64,000 bases of DNA. It comes from Petrosia ficiformis. Its lineage: Eukaryota; Porifera; Demospongiae; Haplosclerida; Petrosiidae. A program made the translations under genes and the position numbers. The notes beneath the pieces were generated by a model, which worked only from the letters and a program-made list of their open reading frames with translations, was not told the DNA's origin and ran no database searches. Positions 39,199 through 50,444 of this stretch are shown here, piece after piece; position 1 is the first letter of the stretch, and the number at the start of each line of letters is the position of its first letter. The stretch is from the NCBI GenBank assembly GCA_947044365.1, contig OX345639.1, positions 124,001 to 188,000 on the forward strand, given 5' to 3'.

Positions 39199-39475
39199 TA
39201 TTGATTTGTATTTATATTCCTGATACAGTATATTTAATAACACTAGAATAGGAATATACTAGGAACTGCATAATACTCTAGTCTACCATGTAATTCATAT
39301 TCTATTGTGATATCATGATCATGTAATATACCACCTATTACATGTAATTATCATGATTTAATGATGTGTTATATATCATCAGTTGTTATATTACATGTCA
39401 TGATATTATTATGTTGAGCTGTGTCTAGTTTTATATTGCATTCTCTTCTCCATTGATTTCCTTATCAACTATTAT
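39199..39475 (-). pseudogene. Decayed type A glycoprotein fragment, third and longest copy
   Basis: Follows the A1/A2 3' coding sequence over about 275 bp (for example CATAATACTCTAGTCTACCA and TGTTGAGCTGTGTCTAGTTT) with several internal deletions that break the frame. It lacks span 1 and most of the ectodomain. It fills the gap between A2 and gene D. Confidence 0.75.
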
Positions 39476-39592
39476 TATGGACTTATAGTTGTTTTTCTAC
39501 TGATATTATATCAATAATTTTTTATTTAATAAGAAAAGAAAACTTAATCAGTTCACAATAATGATAATATTTATCATAATATTACAACGTCA

Positions 39593-40876
39593 TTATTTTA
39601 AGCAAATACAACACAATGTTATACATAATACAATACTGATGAGAAGAGCTGGTATAATCAGTAATGTTGTCAATGTATACCAGGTTTGACGTCCCATATT
39701 ATCAATAGATATATTAATAATATCAGATGATGAAGAAGAGGTAGTTAATGAAGCTACTAGATAATATGGATGAATATTATCAAACTCTAATTCACATTGA
39801 TTATCAGAGGAGGTGATAGTACAAATAATAACATTATCATCGGTATCATAATAATATGAAATATTAATAGTATTAATAGTATAAACTACACTTCCACCAC
39901 TCAATATATTAATACTGTAGTATCCATCTTCCATTAGATCACATGATGTAGCATATGTACACACTGGAGTCTCATCATGATATTGTGTTACATTAAACTG
40001 TGTACTATCATCCAATGAAGTCACACTTGATCCAGAAAGGGCATATATGATATCTTCATATAATATTGATGTATTTATTATAAGATTATTCTGTTGCGAT
40101 TTGATCTGATGAGTTAAGAAAATGGTTAACGTTTCATCATCCAACAGATCATTAGTGGTAATAACAGCTTCCCAATGCCACAGTGCATCTACACGTGCTA
40201 GTACAACAGGATCTGAAGTGTCTCTGATTACTATAGCATCAGTAGAGATATCTCTTATCCTGAATGATATCGGTATCAGTATTAATAATAGGAAGAGACT
40301 GCAAACCAATAGTGTAATCAACACTACAAGACAGACAAATGAACATTGTCTTTTCTTTCCATCTCCTGAGAAATATTATAAATATTATATCACAATAATA
40401 TAAACTCATTCATTATACAATATTATTGTATAGTGAGTTTATCAAAGGACACTTGGTCCACCAGTGCAGTTATATTGTTGTGGGTTTATTTATATCCTTG
40501 AACTTTCTGCAAATATCAAAAAGTAATAAGTTTGATTGTGTGGTTAAATAATGAATCAAGAAACCATATTCACCCACTAGCAGGGCTGTATCTGATTCCA
40601 CCCTTATGCTTATACTACATGTAATTACCCTCATGATAATTATATTCCTATACATACGTCTACCATGGCAACTGTTTGAGTATACATCATCAAAAATTCA
40701 ACATTTCACATATTATATATAATTATAATTATATAGACACACACACATAATAAATATGCTATGTGCACATTTAGTCATATCTCTACATCTACATATCATA
40801 TACCTTTTACATGCGTTATAGTTTCATTTTCAGGAGGCATTAACTCCAATTTACTATCTCTAGTAACATAAGACAT
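39593..40876 (-). CDS. Two-pass membrane glycoprotein, type D
   Basis: Exon 1 (40793-40876) MSYVTRDSKLELMPPENETI, a long intron, then GDGKKRQCSFVCL and span 1 (VVLITLLVCSLFLLLILIPI). The ectodomain is diverged yet collinear with types A and B: DDETLTIFLTHQIKS, NTSILYEDIIYALSG, QFNVTQYHDETPVC, CDLMEDGYYSINI, and the cysteine pair CTITSSDNQCEL. Span 2 is LLIIPALLISIVLCITLCCI, tail CLK. The cytoplasmic part is the shortest of the family, about 40 residues. The last member of the cluster before conserved genes resume. Confidence 0.8.
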
Positions 40877-41017
40877 CTCTATTCCTCAACTACTCCCACA
40901 TGCAAATAGTATCATAACTTCCCAACCACAGTAATGAGTAATCTAATAGTTAATAATAAATACTGAATCACCAAAAGATACTATATAATAGCTATATTCT
41001 CTACAGAGTAATTAATT

Positions 41018-43693
41018 TCAGTTTCGAAGGTTTCCATTTTTTCCTGGTAGTTCCATCATATCAGGAGGGACAGGTTGACAGTGAGTTGAATCATGATGTA
41101 ACATGTATTGTGAAGCCTGTATATAATGATGTAATATGATGTAATATGACATCATAACACTTACCAGAAACAATAATAACCTCTTCTTTTCCTCCACACC
41201 TAGTTTGTCTCCTAGTAACCATGGATACTCAGATCCATTCTCATTCATATATTGAGTGAGAATAGATTTACACATTCGTTGATCAACACCAATATTAATC
41301 ATTACTTGTCCTGTAATTACAATAATCAAGTTATTAATTAATATAACTAGGGTCAACATACTTCTTCCCCATTCTTTAGGAGCTTTTAACCATTGTAATA
41401 ACTCTTGTAATGTGTCAGTAGTGACTATGTTAGGATACCTTAGTATATTATTAGTAATTCAGTAACATGTGTATATAATGTACATACACACATACCTCGT
41501 CTGTAAAATTTTAATTAGAAGAAAGTTAGCACGATTAGTAGAAACATCCCCATTACTATATATATAATAATATTAAACCCATAATTATATATATAATATA
41601 TATACTCACATGGACATCATTTCATCATTCTCTCTTCTTATAATACTAATTGGTCCCTGATAACAACACATTTGTTGTGCTATATTCAAATCAAAGCATT
41701 CCTTTATCATTCCATGTGTTATATTTTCTATTATATGAAATTCATTATTAACTGGAAGAAAATAGGGACATACCTATATTACCTAAATAATCTGGAACTC
41801 TTGATTTAGCTAGTGGAAATAGTTCATCAAACGTTGCATCAAGTATCTATAGCAACGAATATTGTTAAAATATAATATAATAATAATTAATTATTATCAC
41901 TAACCACACCCCCTATATCAGGATAACTCATTGCTGCACATGATGCAGTATATCCACCTAATTAAATTATAAATATTTTATTAGGGAGTTTTACTCATTA
42001 CTCACCAATTGACCAGGCAAATATAATAATATTTTCAAATGAGAATCCCAAATGAGTAAAAGCATATCGTATTACTACATCAATAGCATTATATTCCTGG
42101 TCTGGGAATGGAAGACCCTAGTATAGGAATGAGGATATAAAGGAATGGAAGTATGAATGTAGTTAGGACATACTGTGCTTTCTCCAAATCCAGGATGATT
42201 CCAACCAAGAACAGAAAAACCAACTAAATAATATAATAATAATAATATAATTTTGACCACACCCACTCACCAGATAAAGGTATTTCCATTATTCCTACTT
42301 CATAATATGCAGCATTACCCTCACAACAAATCACCTTTTAATAAATTATAATTAACATGTGTAGGATAAGAACATACTTACTAGTTTATTCCCTCTGGCA
42401 TGTGTATCGGGAGATCCTCTCTTATCAACAAATACACAATCAATATGATTACCATCACATGATAATAATTTATCTCTATGACCATTATGCTGAATAATAT
42501 GTATAATAATTAAGTAGATTTATTAATAGGGGCTTACCTCTCGTCTCAGTTTAGCTCTACCAATTGTTAAAGGGTCACCTGATATTTAATAATAATAATA
42601 ATAATATTATTATATTGATGAATGTAACATACTTAGCAACATATTAAATACTGCTAGCGATCCTGGATAAATAGCTCGACGACCAATCAAATGTGCTGCA
42701 ACATATCTATTAAAGACATTGTCATCATCCTCCCATATCACACAACATCACATACAACACAAGCTCACAACATCATTCTCACCTGACTGATGTCATAGGT
42801 AGTGATATTAACCTCTCAATTATTCCACGTGAACGAGAACTGCTTAATCTTCTAGGTCTAATAAATATATAAGACAAGTCATGTGATTATCATGTGATTA
42901 TCACTCACTTCACAGTAGATTCATCATGACGGAAACTTAAAGGATAAGGAAACATTTCAAAATCATATTTATTAATTCCAGTAGCACGAGCCTATAATGA
43001 AAATGACATCCCATAATAGAAAGCTAAGAGCAGAGATATTAAATATCATACTTCAATAGGACCAATCCTTGTTCTTAAGTTACGAGCAGAATTGAGTGAT
43101 ACAAGAAATTCATTATATGAGTCATTTCCATAACGACCAATACCTATGTGATGTACATTAGTTATCTAAATATATATATATTTGCCACATGTCATATATA
43201 TAATATATATATACCTCTAAATATATAAGCTAACGATACAGATAATACCGGTATAACTGATAGTCCCCTAAGTGTTGTAAATACACCAGTAAAAGATGGA
43301 ATACCTATTTGACATGTAATTAAGTATTATATAATATATTAAAATATATCTTACCATATCGAATGACATAGTAAATGAAATAAACTGGTGTCACATGATA
43401 AGCACATGAGAATAGCAAATATGCCTGTAATACAACATATCATCTGATTATCACATGATTATTATCTTATAACTTACAGCTAATATAACATTATCAGCAT
43501 ATCTCTCTAACTTATTAGGAGAATAAACAGTACCCTATATAATTAAAATGATAATTACATTTGATGAGTTCTCAATACTACTCACCTCTGTGTTTCTTCC
43601 CATATAATATAATCTACGAAGTCTTGGTCCTTTGATACACTGAAACAATCTAATAACAGACCATGACCTATTTGAAGAAACTGGTCCTTCCAT
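41018..43693 (-). CDS. ABHD16A: Phosphatidylserine lipase ABHD16A-like
   Basis: Integral-membrane alpha/beta hydrolase; the mammalian enzyme makes lysophosphatidylserine. It starts MEGPVSSNRSWSVIRLFQ (ATG 43691-43693). Two hydrophobic segments near the N-terminus (AYLLFSCAYHVTPVYFIYYV; GVFTTLRGLSVIPVLSVSLA) anchor it. The oxyanion/HG-type region VLGWNHPGFGEST and the nucleophile motif FAWSIGGYTASCAA (GxSxG-like WSIGG) are present. The Asp candidate is in IIRRENDEMMS and the His in DSTHCQPVPP near the C-terminus, the same order as in ABHD16A. It ends MELPGKNGNLRN. About 15 short exons. Good match along the full length. Confidence 0.92.
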
Positions 43694-43754
43694 TGTAGGA
43701 TAGGTTTAACTGTTAACGAATTAATTTTGATTACAGGGATATACTCATCACAAT

Positions 43755-44005
43755 AAAACAGTGATTGATATAAAATAGTGATTGATATAAAATGAATAGA
43801 GGATATATATATATACACACAATATAAAATAGTGATTGATATAAAATGAATAGAGGATATATATGCACACAATATAAAATATATGAAATAGTGATTGAAT
43901 AGAAGATTAAAAGTGATTTATATTCATACAATATAAAATAGTGATAAAAAATTAAAAATGATTGAGTGAATTGAGGATTAAAATTGATTTATATACGCAC
44001 AATAG
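43755..44005. repeat. Degenerate tandem repeat between ABHD16A and WDPCP
   Basis: Variants of AGTGATTGATATAAAATGAA, TAGAGGATATATATA and CACACAATATAAAATAGTG recur about four times with decay. It occupies the gap of about 320 bp between the ABHD16A start and the WDPCP stop. The Ile/Tyr-rich open frames inside it are by-products. Confidence 0.75.
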
Positions 44006-44010
44006 TGTTA

Positions 44011-44967
44011 CTATGAAAAAAATCCAAAATCAATAATATTAACATCATCTTGTTCAGTATATTCTTTAGGACTCTATAAAATAATAATAATTATTATAAT
44101 AATTATGATACAATTATGATACTATACAAACCTCTGGCAATGTGGTCTTATATTTAATAGACTCCATTTTAATTCCACTAGTAGAATCCATGGAACTCTC
44201 AGATGAAGTACGTTTATTATATTTAATATGAGGATTAGAGATCACATGACTTTCAATGACATCATCGCCATCTATTACATCAAAATCTCTTGCCAATACA
44301 TCATCATCTTCATCATTATCAATATTTATCTTCTTCTCTTCCTTTAATTCATTCCTAAGCTTCCTATCATCTAATATATATGTACGTAATGTATATATGT
44401 ACATGCATTACATTTATATATGTACATATATAATTATATCATTAGTGCATATCTTACATTCAACAGTCTCTGCTTTTTTCAAAGACAATTCTGCAAGTGC
44501 TGTTTCATTATACTGTATAGCTTTGTAATGTAAATCCTAAAAACATATAATTATGATGTAATATTACATCATATGAAGTCATTCATTACATCATACCATG
44601 AACAAATCTTTAGCTAACAGATCCACAGCCAGACGAAATGCTTTCTCAAATTTTTTCTGGTGAAGAAGTTTGAAGAAAAATCTTCTTGATAGCATATCTA
44701 TTTCAAGTTTGATATCCTGTTCAATGATGTGGTGATTAGCTGACATGAATGATCCAAGAGCTGTCTCTATTAGTTCTGTAATAATGTATGTATGTATATA
44801 TGTATATATGCATGTATGTATGTATGTATGTATGTATGTATGTATGTATATCCATTACCATGCATGTATGTATTAATTTGTATGTATGTATGTATGTATG
44901 TATGTATGTATGTATGTATGTATGTATGCATGTATGTATGTATGTATGGATATGTATGTATGTATGG

Positions 44968-45000
<33 letters not shown>

Positions 45001-47607
45001 TGTATGTATGTATGTATGTATGTATGTATGTATGTATGTATGTATATGCATGTATGTATGTATGTATGTATGTATGTATGGATATATGTATATATGTATG
45101 TATGTATTAACAAACCTTCATTATGTGTTGATAATGGAAGTGTTAATATATAATCAATAAATATGGTTAGAGTAGTACAACATTCTTGTGGGTATATTTC
45201 CCAATTCATACATAACAATAGATTAAGAGCCTATTGTAATATAACAATTATTATAATAATAATTTATATATAATGTATATATTAATATATAATGTATGTA
45301 TTAATGTATTGTTTATAAACATGCTTACCTGATCAAATTGTTCATGTCGTAAATATTCACACAGCAGTTCAGTAAATGTTAACTTTCCTTTGCTGACTAC
45401 ACCTAATTCAACTCTTACCATAACAATTGGACCTTTATTAAATACCATTACAAAGTTGTCATAGCAACCACCATGTCCCTCTCCCTCTCTGGGTTCAGAG
45501 CCCCATCCAACATATTCAAGAAGTAATGGAGCCCTGAATTAATAATCTATGAATATTAATAATATATTAATTAACCAGGGTCTTACATGCAGTAAGAACC
45601 CAGTTCTAAGAGTGGAGTCCCATGTAGGTCTTCACTAACGACTAGAAACTGCAGTGGGTTTAATGCAGTATCAAGACATTGAACTTCTCCTCGAAGACTA
45701 GATACAAAAACCAGACCCCCAGCTGGATGCCAACAAATTGAAGATATATGAGACTATAACAAAAAAGTGTGATGTCATATGATGAAATGTGATGTAAATG
45801 ATGATGAAGTGTGATGCAGTATGATGTAATATTATGCAACACATGTAATGATATAATAAGTAGTGATGCAACATGACAATTATGATGCAAAATGATATCT
45901 AGTAGTGATGCACATGACATACTATGATGCATTATGATGTAATATGATGCAATAATCACAACTCACAAAGTAGGCCATACTCTTCTTAATGACATCTTTC
46001 TTTATATCATATAATATCTAAAATCAATTAATTATAATATTAATGATATTTTTTACCAATCATTTATATACCACTGTTCCATTATCACATCCCAATAGCA
46101 ACAGGTTTTCATCCTTATTCATTGAACATATAGTCACATGACCTATGACATCATATAGTGTAATATTACCTATTATGATAACAGTATTAATTTACTATCA
46201 GTGCTAATAGTGGACTCCACAGTATGTTTGTGTCTCTTGTCTCCACTACAATCAAACATGTTTAATTCACAAGTGTTTGTAGACTGGGTAACACTGTACA
46301 TCAGATTAGCATGACATTTACTATAAATATAGAGAGATTACCAGACTAATGGTGGAATGGGTTAATGGTGGAATGAACTATTGGTTAAATGGTTGAATGG
46401 ATAATGAACTATGGACTCATCTATTTACCTGAAGAATATTGAGACTGGATCTGATTGAGTTTGTAGTTTGGTAACTAATTCAAGTTTACCATTGCTATTA
46501 ATAGTAACAATATTATATTACATTATAATATTTATAATACATACCTCTTTTTTCTAATAATAGTAACATTATTACATTCACCATCAGCCATAGAGGACCA
46601 CTGAAGTCCACCATCTTGTTTATCTTTCCACCATATTGCTACGAGATCACGCTGACTATTGGCCATCACATGACGATCAACTTGTCCAGCAGGCATACCT
46701 TTAACTACCAATGTTGACATCTTTAGATCTAAACAAGCCATTTTCTCTATTCTTCTTCTTGTATTCTCTTGAGATAAGGTTAGTGGTGTTGGAAGTGATG
46801 CTGTTGTACTAACACGTTTCCCATGCATTGTACAAACTACACCAACTTTATTATTATCAGTATATAAAAATATGATAACACCATCCAGAACAATAGCTAA
46901 GGGATTTTATAAAATAGATTAATAAATAATTGGATGATGTATTATACCTCTATCCAATGGTGCATCTATTCTTTGTAACAGTGTTCTATCAATAAGAATA
47001 CCCTCAATATCACCTGATTGCTTTGATACAGTGAATAATATCATAACACCAGATTCTAATAATATCTATTAAATATAATAATTAATGAGTATACAATGTA
47101 ATCACTAACTATAAAGTGTCTTAAAGTCTTCCATTTCACACATATGATACGTTGTGATGAGAACAATTCCTACATTATATTACATGATGATGTCATATTA
47201 CATCATGATGATGTCATATTACATATAGTATTAATCACCTCACATTCTCTCAGTTGATCTCTTAATTTGATTGGTCGTTGATTAGGCAGATACCATGTTA
47301 TATTACGACCTAATAACTATAACAATAGAAAATTATATTAATAAATAATTAATTACCTTCAGACCATTCTTTTCTACATGACTCAACATCTACTTTATAT
47401 CCTGTATATATATACATATATATATGTAATGTTTCAATCTCAGTAGGTAATTAGCTAACCTGTACTCTTGTGATGATAACAGTGTATTCCAGTGTGTGAT
47501 ACTGTTAAAATATTATATATCAATATTCATAATAATCATAACTAACCTATTGCAGGAGATAGAGGTTGGAGTGTCCAGAAGTGAAGATGGCATAACATTC
47601 CAGCCAT
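44011..47607 (-). CDS. WDPCP: WD-repeat planar cell polarity effector (fritz homologue)
   Basis: CPLANE-complex component needed for ciliogenesis and planar polarity in animals. The N-terminus MAGMLCHLHFWTLQPLSP fits the family start. NQRPIKLRDQLRECE and QRIICVKWKTLRHF follow. Beta-propeller strands include NKDENLLLLGCDNGTVVLYD and ISSICWHPAGGLVFVSSLRG. The helical C-terminal part has RRFFFKLLHQKKFEKAFRLA, VDLLAKDLFMDLHYKA and NETALAELSLKKAE, diagnostic for WDPCP. It ends NIIDFGFFS, TAG at 44011-44013. A TATG microsatellite lies in one intron. The start is probable rather than certain, because a possible upstream coding exon splices in phase. Confidence 0.9.
44785..45110. repeat. (TATG)n microsatellite in WDPCP intron
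   Basis: More than 300 bp of TGTA/TATG tetranucleotide with few interruptions. It opens long artefactual frames (Met-Tyr-Val-Cys on the plus strand, Thr-Tyr-Ile-His on the minus strand). Confidence 0.97.
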
Positions 47608-47694
47608 AGCATCATACTCCCACACACACAACCAGCCACACCTCTTTATAACCAATTTTTTAATATAACAAACGGAGTAATTATTAGTGTTTAG

Positions 47695-47925
47695 CTATTC
47701 ATTAAAATATGTACTAGTAATAGTAGAGTATTGTACACTCTTCTTAACAGATAATGGCTTCTTCTCATCTTCCTCATCTTCCTCTTCCAAACTCGACACA
47801 TCACTTCCATCATGAACGTCACCACTCGACAATGATTGATAATCACTTGAGTGACTGGAGAGGGAGAAGATGAGAAGAATTAATCTATCTGTTATAGAAA
47901 GTGAGATGCATCGTGCATGAATCAA
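47695..47925 (-). other. Acidic open frame between SLC35F6 and WDPCP, possible WDPCP 5' exon
   Basis: After an acceptor-like CTCTCCAG near 47858, the minus strand reads SDYQSLSSGDVHDGSDVSSL, then EEEDEEDEKKPLSVKKS, stopping after YFNE. A weak donor (AGT then GTACAA) after KKS could join an acceptor-like TTATAAAG near 47645, in phase with RCGWLCVWEYDAMAGML of WDPCP. Alternatives are an alternative last exon of SLC35F6 or noncoding leader. Confidence 0.35.
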
Positions 47926-48039
47926 TTATTATATATATACACACGTGAAAAATAACACATAACAATCAAGTTGTTGCTATGGAAACAGGGCAAAATACCA
48001 GTCATGTTCATATTAATTTAAGGTTCAGATTTAAAAGGA

Positions 48040-49522
48040 CTAATCAGATTCAATGTCTCCAGAATTAATAGGGGATACTTCCTTAGCCTTTGATAACAAA
48101 GGATTCTTTTCATCATCTTGTATGTTCCCCATTTCATACCTGTAGCAGAGCTTCAATCGGAAGTAACGGAATGCTGGCATTATGATGATGTCATAATAGA
48201 TGCAGGTACCAATGAACAGCACAAAATATCCAACAGGTTGAAGAGGCTGGAAGACTTGCCAACCAATAGCAAGAGAGAAAACCCATATGAAGATAGTACG
48301 AACACTATCAAGAACCATACGTGTGGTAGCATTCATGGTACTCGTTACTGTAAGACCCGCAAAGTTGAAGAATGCAATACTAATCACTGTACCAATAGAT
48401 GCAAACAACAGCTTCCAATTGTTACCCAACATAACAAAGGCATCAAGAGTATCTTCAAATCGAGTAGTCTCTTGCCACACCTCTTCAGGATGAGGAAGAT
48501 GCCATGGTATAAAGTACATAGGAATGAGTGCAATAGCTAGTGTGAAAAATCCAAACACACCCTCCCAGCCAACTGCCTGTAATGCAGGTACTTTATACTT
48601 CTTGATTAGCTTTTCTTCTACCGTCATCTGTACAGCAGTAATCACTTGAGCTAATACAATGAGCAGGTCACCAGCTAATGTGTATCGAGAAGCAGCTTCA
48701 TCCTGGTTACTAAATAAAACATCACCGACACCAACTAATACGAGACCAATTATGACAAACACCATTCCTGTCCAATGATGTATCTTGAGACGAGTTCCAA
48801 GAAATGCTACAGATAATAATCCAGTAAAGATAATGACACTACCTCTCAACATTTGGAAACTTGCTGCAAAGGTCCATGTTAAACCAACATACATAGTAGA
48901 TGTACCGAGAAGGTCACACATTGCTGGTATTGCCCAAACGAAGGGGATAAACTTTTGAGGACCGAAGTCTTTCATGTCTAAGTTTCGACATTTCTTATAA
49001 TAGAAAATGGCTTTAAATGCAAATATACACATCATCTCGCCAAGAAACATTTCAGCAGCCTATAATAGAGAAGAGCAGAAATATAAATAGATATAATCAT
49101 GTCAAAAATAGATGATTTACTTGAAAGTACGGATGATCAAATATATGCTCTGGTCTGGGGTTATAACCCATAGCTCTAAGCATATCAGCCCATCTGTATA
49201 GAAATAACAGGTTGTGACATATGATTAATTATGATGTAAATATTAGTATATATTTGGAAACTTGTATTTGATTGCAAGACTAGTCATGTAGAGTGATGTT
49301 TATGTAAGGACAGGGTATATATGTAACAGTATATTATATACCCGCCCATTTTTTATTTACTTGTATATATGATATATTGTGCGTAAATAATTATAATATG
49401 ACTATTCAATTAAATAACCACACTCACTTTGCTGCAAGAGTGTTAATCGTTCCTGTACCAATCATAAGAATTGCAATAGCAATATGGAAAACGAGCATAC
49501 CAGGATTATTAATTAAACCCAT
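48040..49522 (-). CDS. SLC35F6: Solute carrier family 35 member F6-like transporter
   Basis: Drug/metabolite-transporter superfamily protein; the human homologue is lysosomal/mitochondrial. Exon 1 MGLINNPGMLVFHIAIAILM (ATG 49520-49522), exon 2 WADMLRAMGYNPRPEHIFDH, exon 3 AAEMFLGEMMCIFAFKAI to the end. About ten membrane helices. Family motifs include CDLLGTSTMYVGL, SFQMLRGSVIIFTGLLSVAF, GDLLIVLAQVITAVQM and EEK, FFNFAGLTVT and TTRMVLDSVRTIFIW. The C-terminus has a dileucine-type acidic signal DDEKNPLLSKA that would suit lysosomal sorting. It ends SGDIESD, stop at 48040. Confidence 0.95.
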
Positions 49523-49919
49523 TATGAATATCTATAGTAGAGAGAGAGAGAGAGGGACGTGGGAGAAGGGAGAGAGGGAGGGATAAGAGTAGTGTAGAAC
49601 AAATGGAAATACAGCAAGAAATTAATATATAATTATATTACATATATATATATATATATAAATTACATACCTATTGGAATGTGTTTCGTGTAGAGCAGTT
49701 AAAAGAGGATCACTATTAAAAGAGGAAGAACCAGAACACGCGGTGTTCCTCTGTTAGTCACCTAATGAATCTATTCAAATAACAATGGAAACAGTCACAT
49801 GATTTTTGAGGTTATCCCTGTATTAATTAGACAAAAAAGTAATTATATTAATAATAGTTAGTTAGTTATTTAGTTACTAATAATCCAGTCATTCATATAA
49901 AAATTAACAGCAATAATAA
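49523..49919. other. Interval between SLC35F6 start and VPS13 stop
   Basis: A GA-rich repeat at 49537-49575 and a (TA)n run near 49642-49660 are present. The rest probably contains SLC35F6 untranslated exon(s) and the VPS13 3' untranslated region. No additional open frame is supported. Confidence 0.6.
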
Positions 49920-50413
49920 TTATTTAAATTCTTCATAAATCTTGTATCCTTTATTAACAATCTCTTTAACTTCCTATAATGTAATATATAACATTATAAA
50001 TTATACAATATCATGTGATATATTATAAACCTCAGCTAGTGACTCGGACGATAGAGAGATCTGAGACGCTTTAGATCCCTATGGGAATTATATTAATTAA
50101 ATCATAATAATTATAATAATTTAATTACCCTAGCAGCTTGGTCAGTAGTAATATATACATTATTGTCTCCTCTGATAGCCTCATATGCGAAATGTCTGAA
50201 ATGTAATTTCTGTGTAGATTTCCATCCATCAGTTAATGTTTTCTGCTCTATTACAAGATATCTCCTACAAGAATTATATGATAATAATATTTAATGATGT
50301 TAATAATATTTAACTAACTTATCAGTGACAATTAGAAAGTTTGGTTTATCAGATATTTGAATATGATCAAGATAAAAGTCTTTGTCAGTGTATTTACCCT
50401 CATCTGTTTCCTG

Positions 50414-50444
<31 letters not shown>

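Noticed and set aside
26498..40876. Viral envelope or integrated virus origin for the glycoprotein cluster
   Set aside because: No polymerase, integrase, capsid or long terminal repeats nearby. Genes are spliced, and the two-span topology without a signal peptide does not fit a typical envelope protein.
43582..43931. Ile/Tyr-rich frames near the ABHD16A start
   Set aside because: Produced by the degenerate GATATAAAATGAATAGAGG repeat; the true first exon is the MEGPVSS frame.
44736..45218. Long open frames of Thr-Tyr-Ile-His and Met-Tyr-Val-Cys repeats on both strands
   Set aside because: They arise from the TATG/CATA microsatellite, which is open in several frames. They lie in a WDPCP intron and have no unique sequence.
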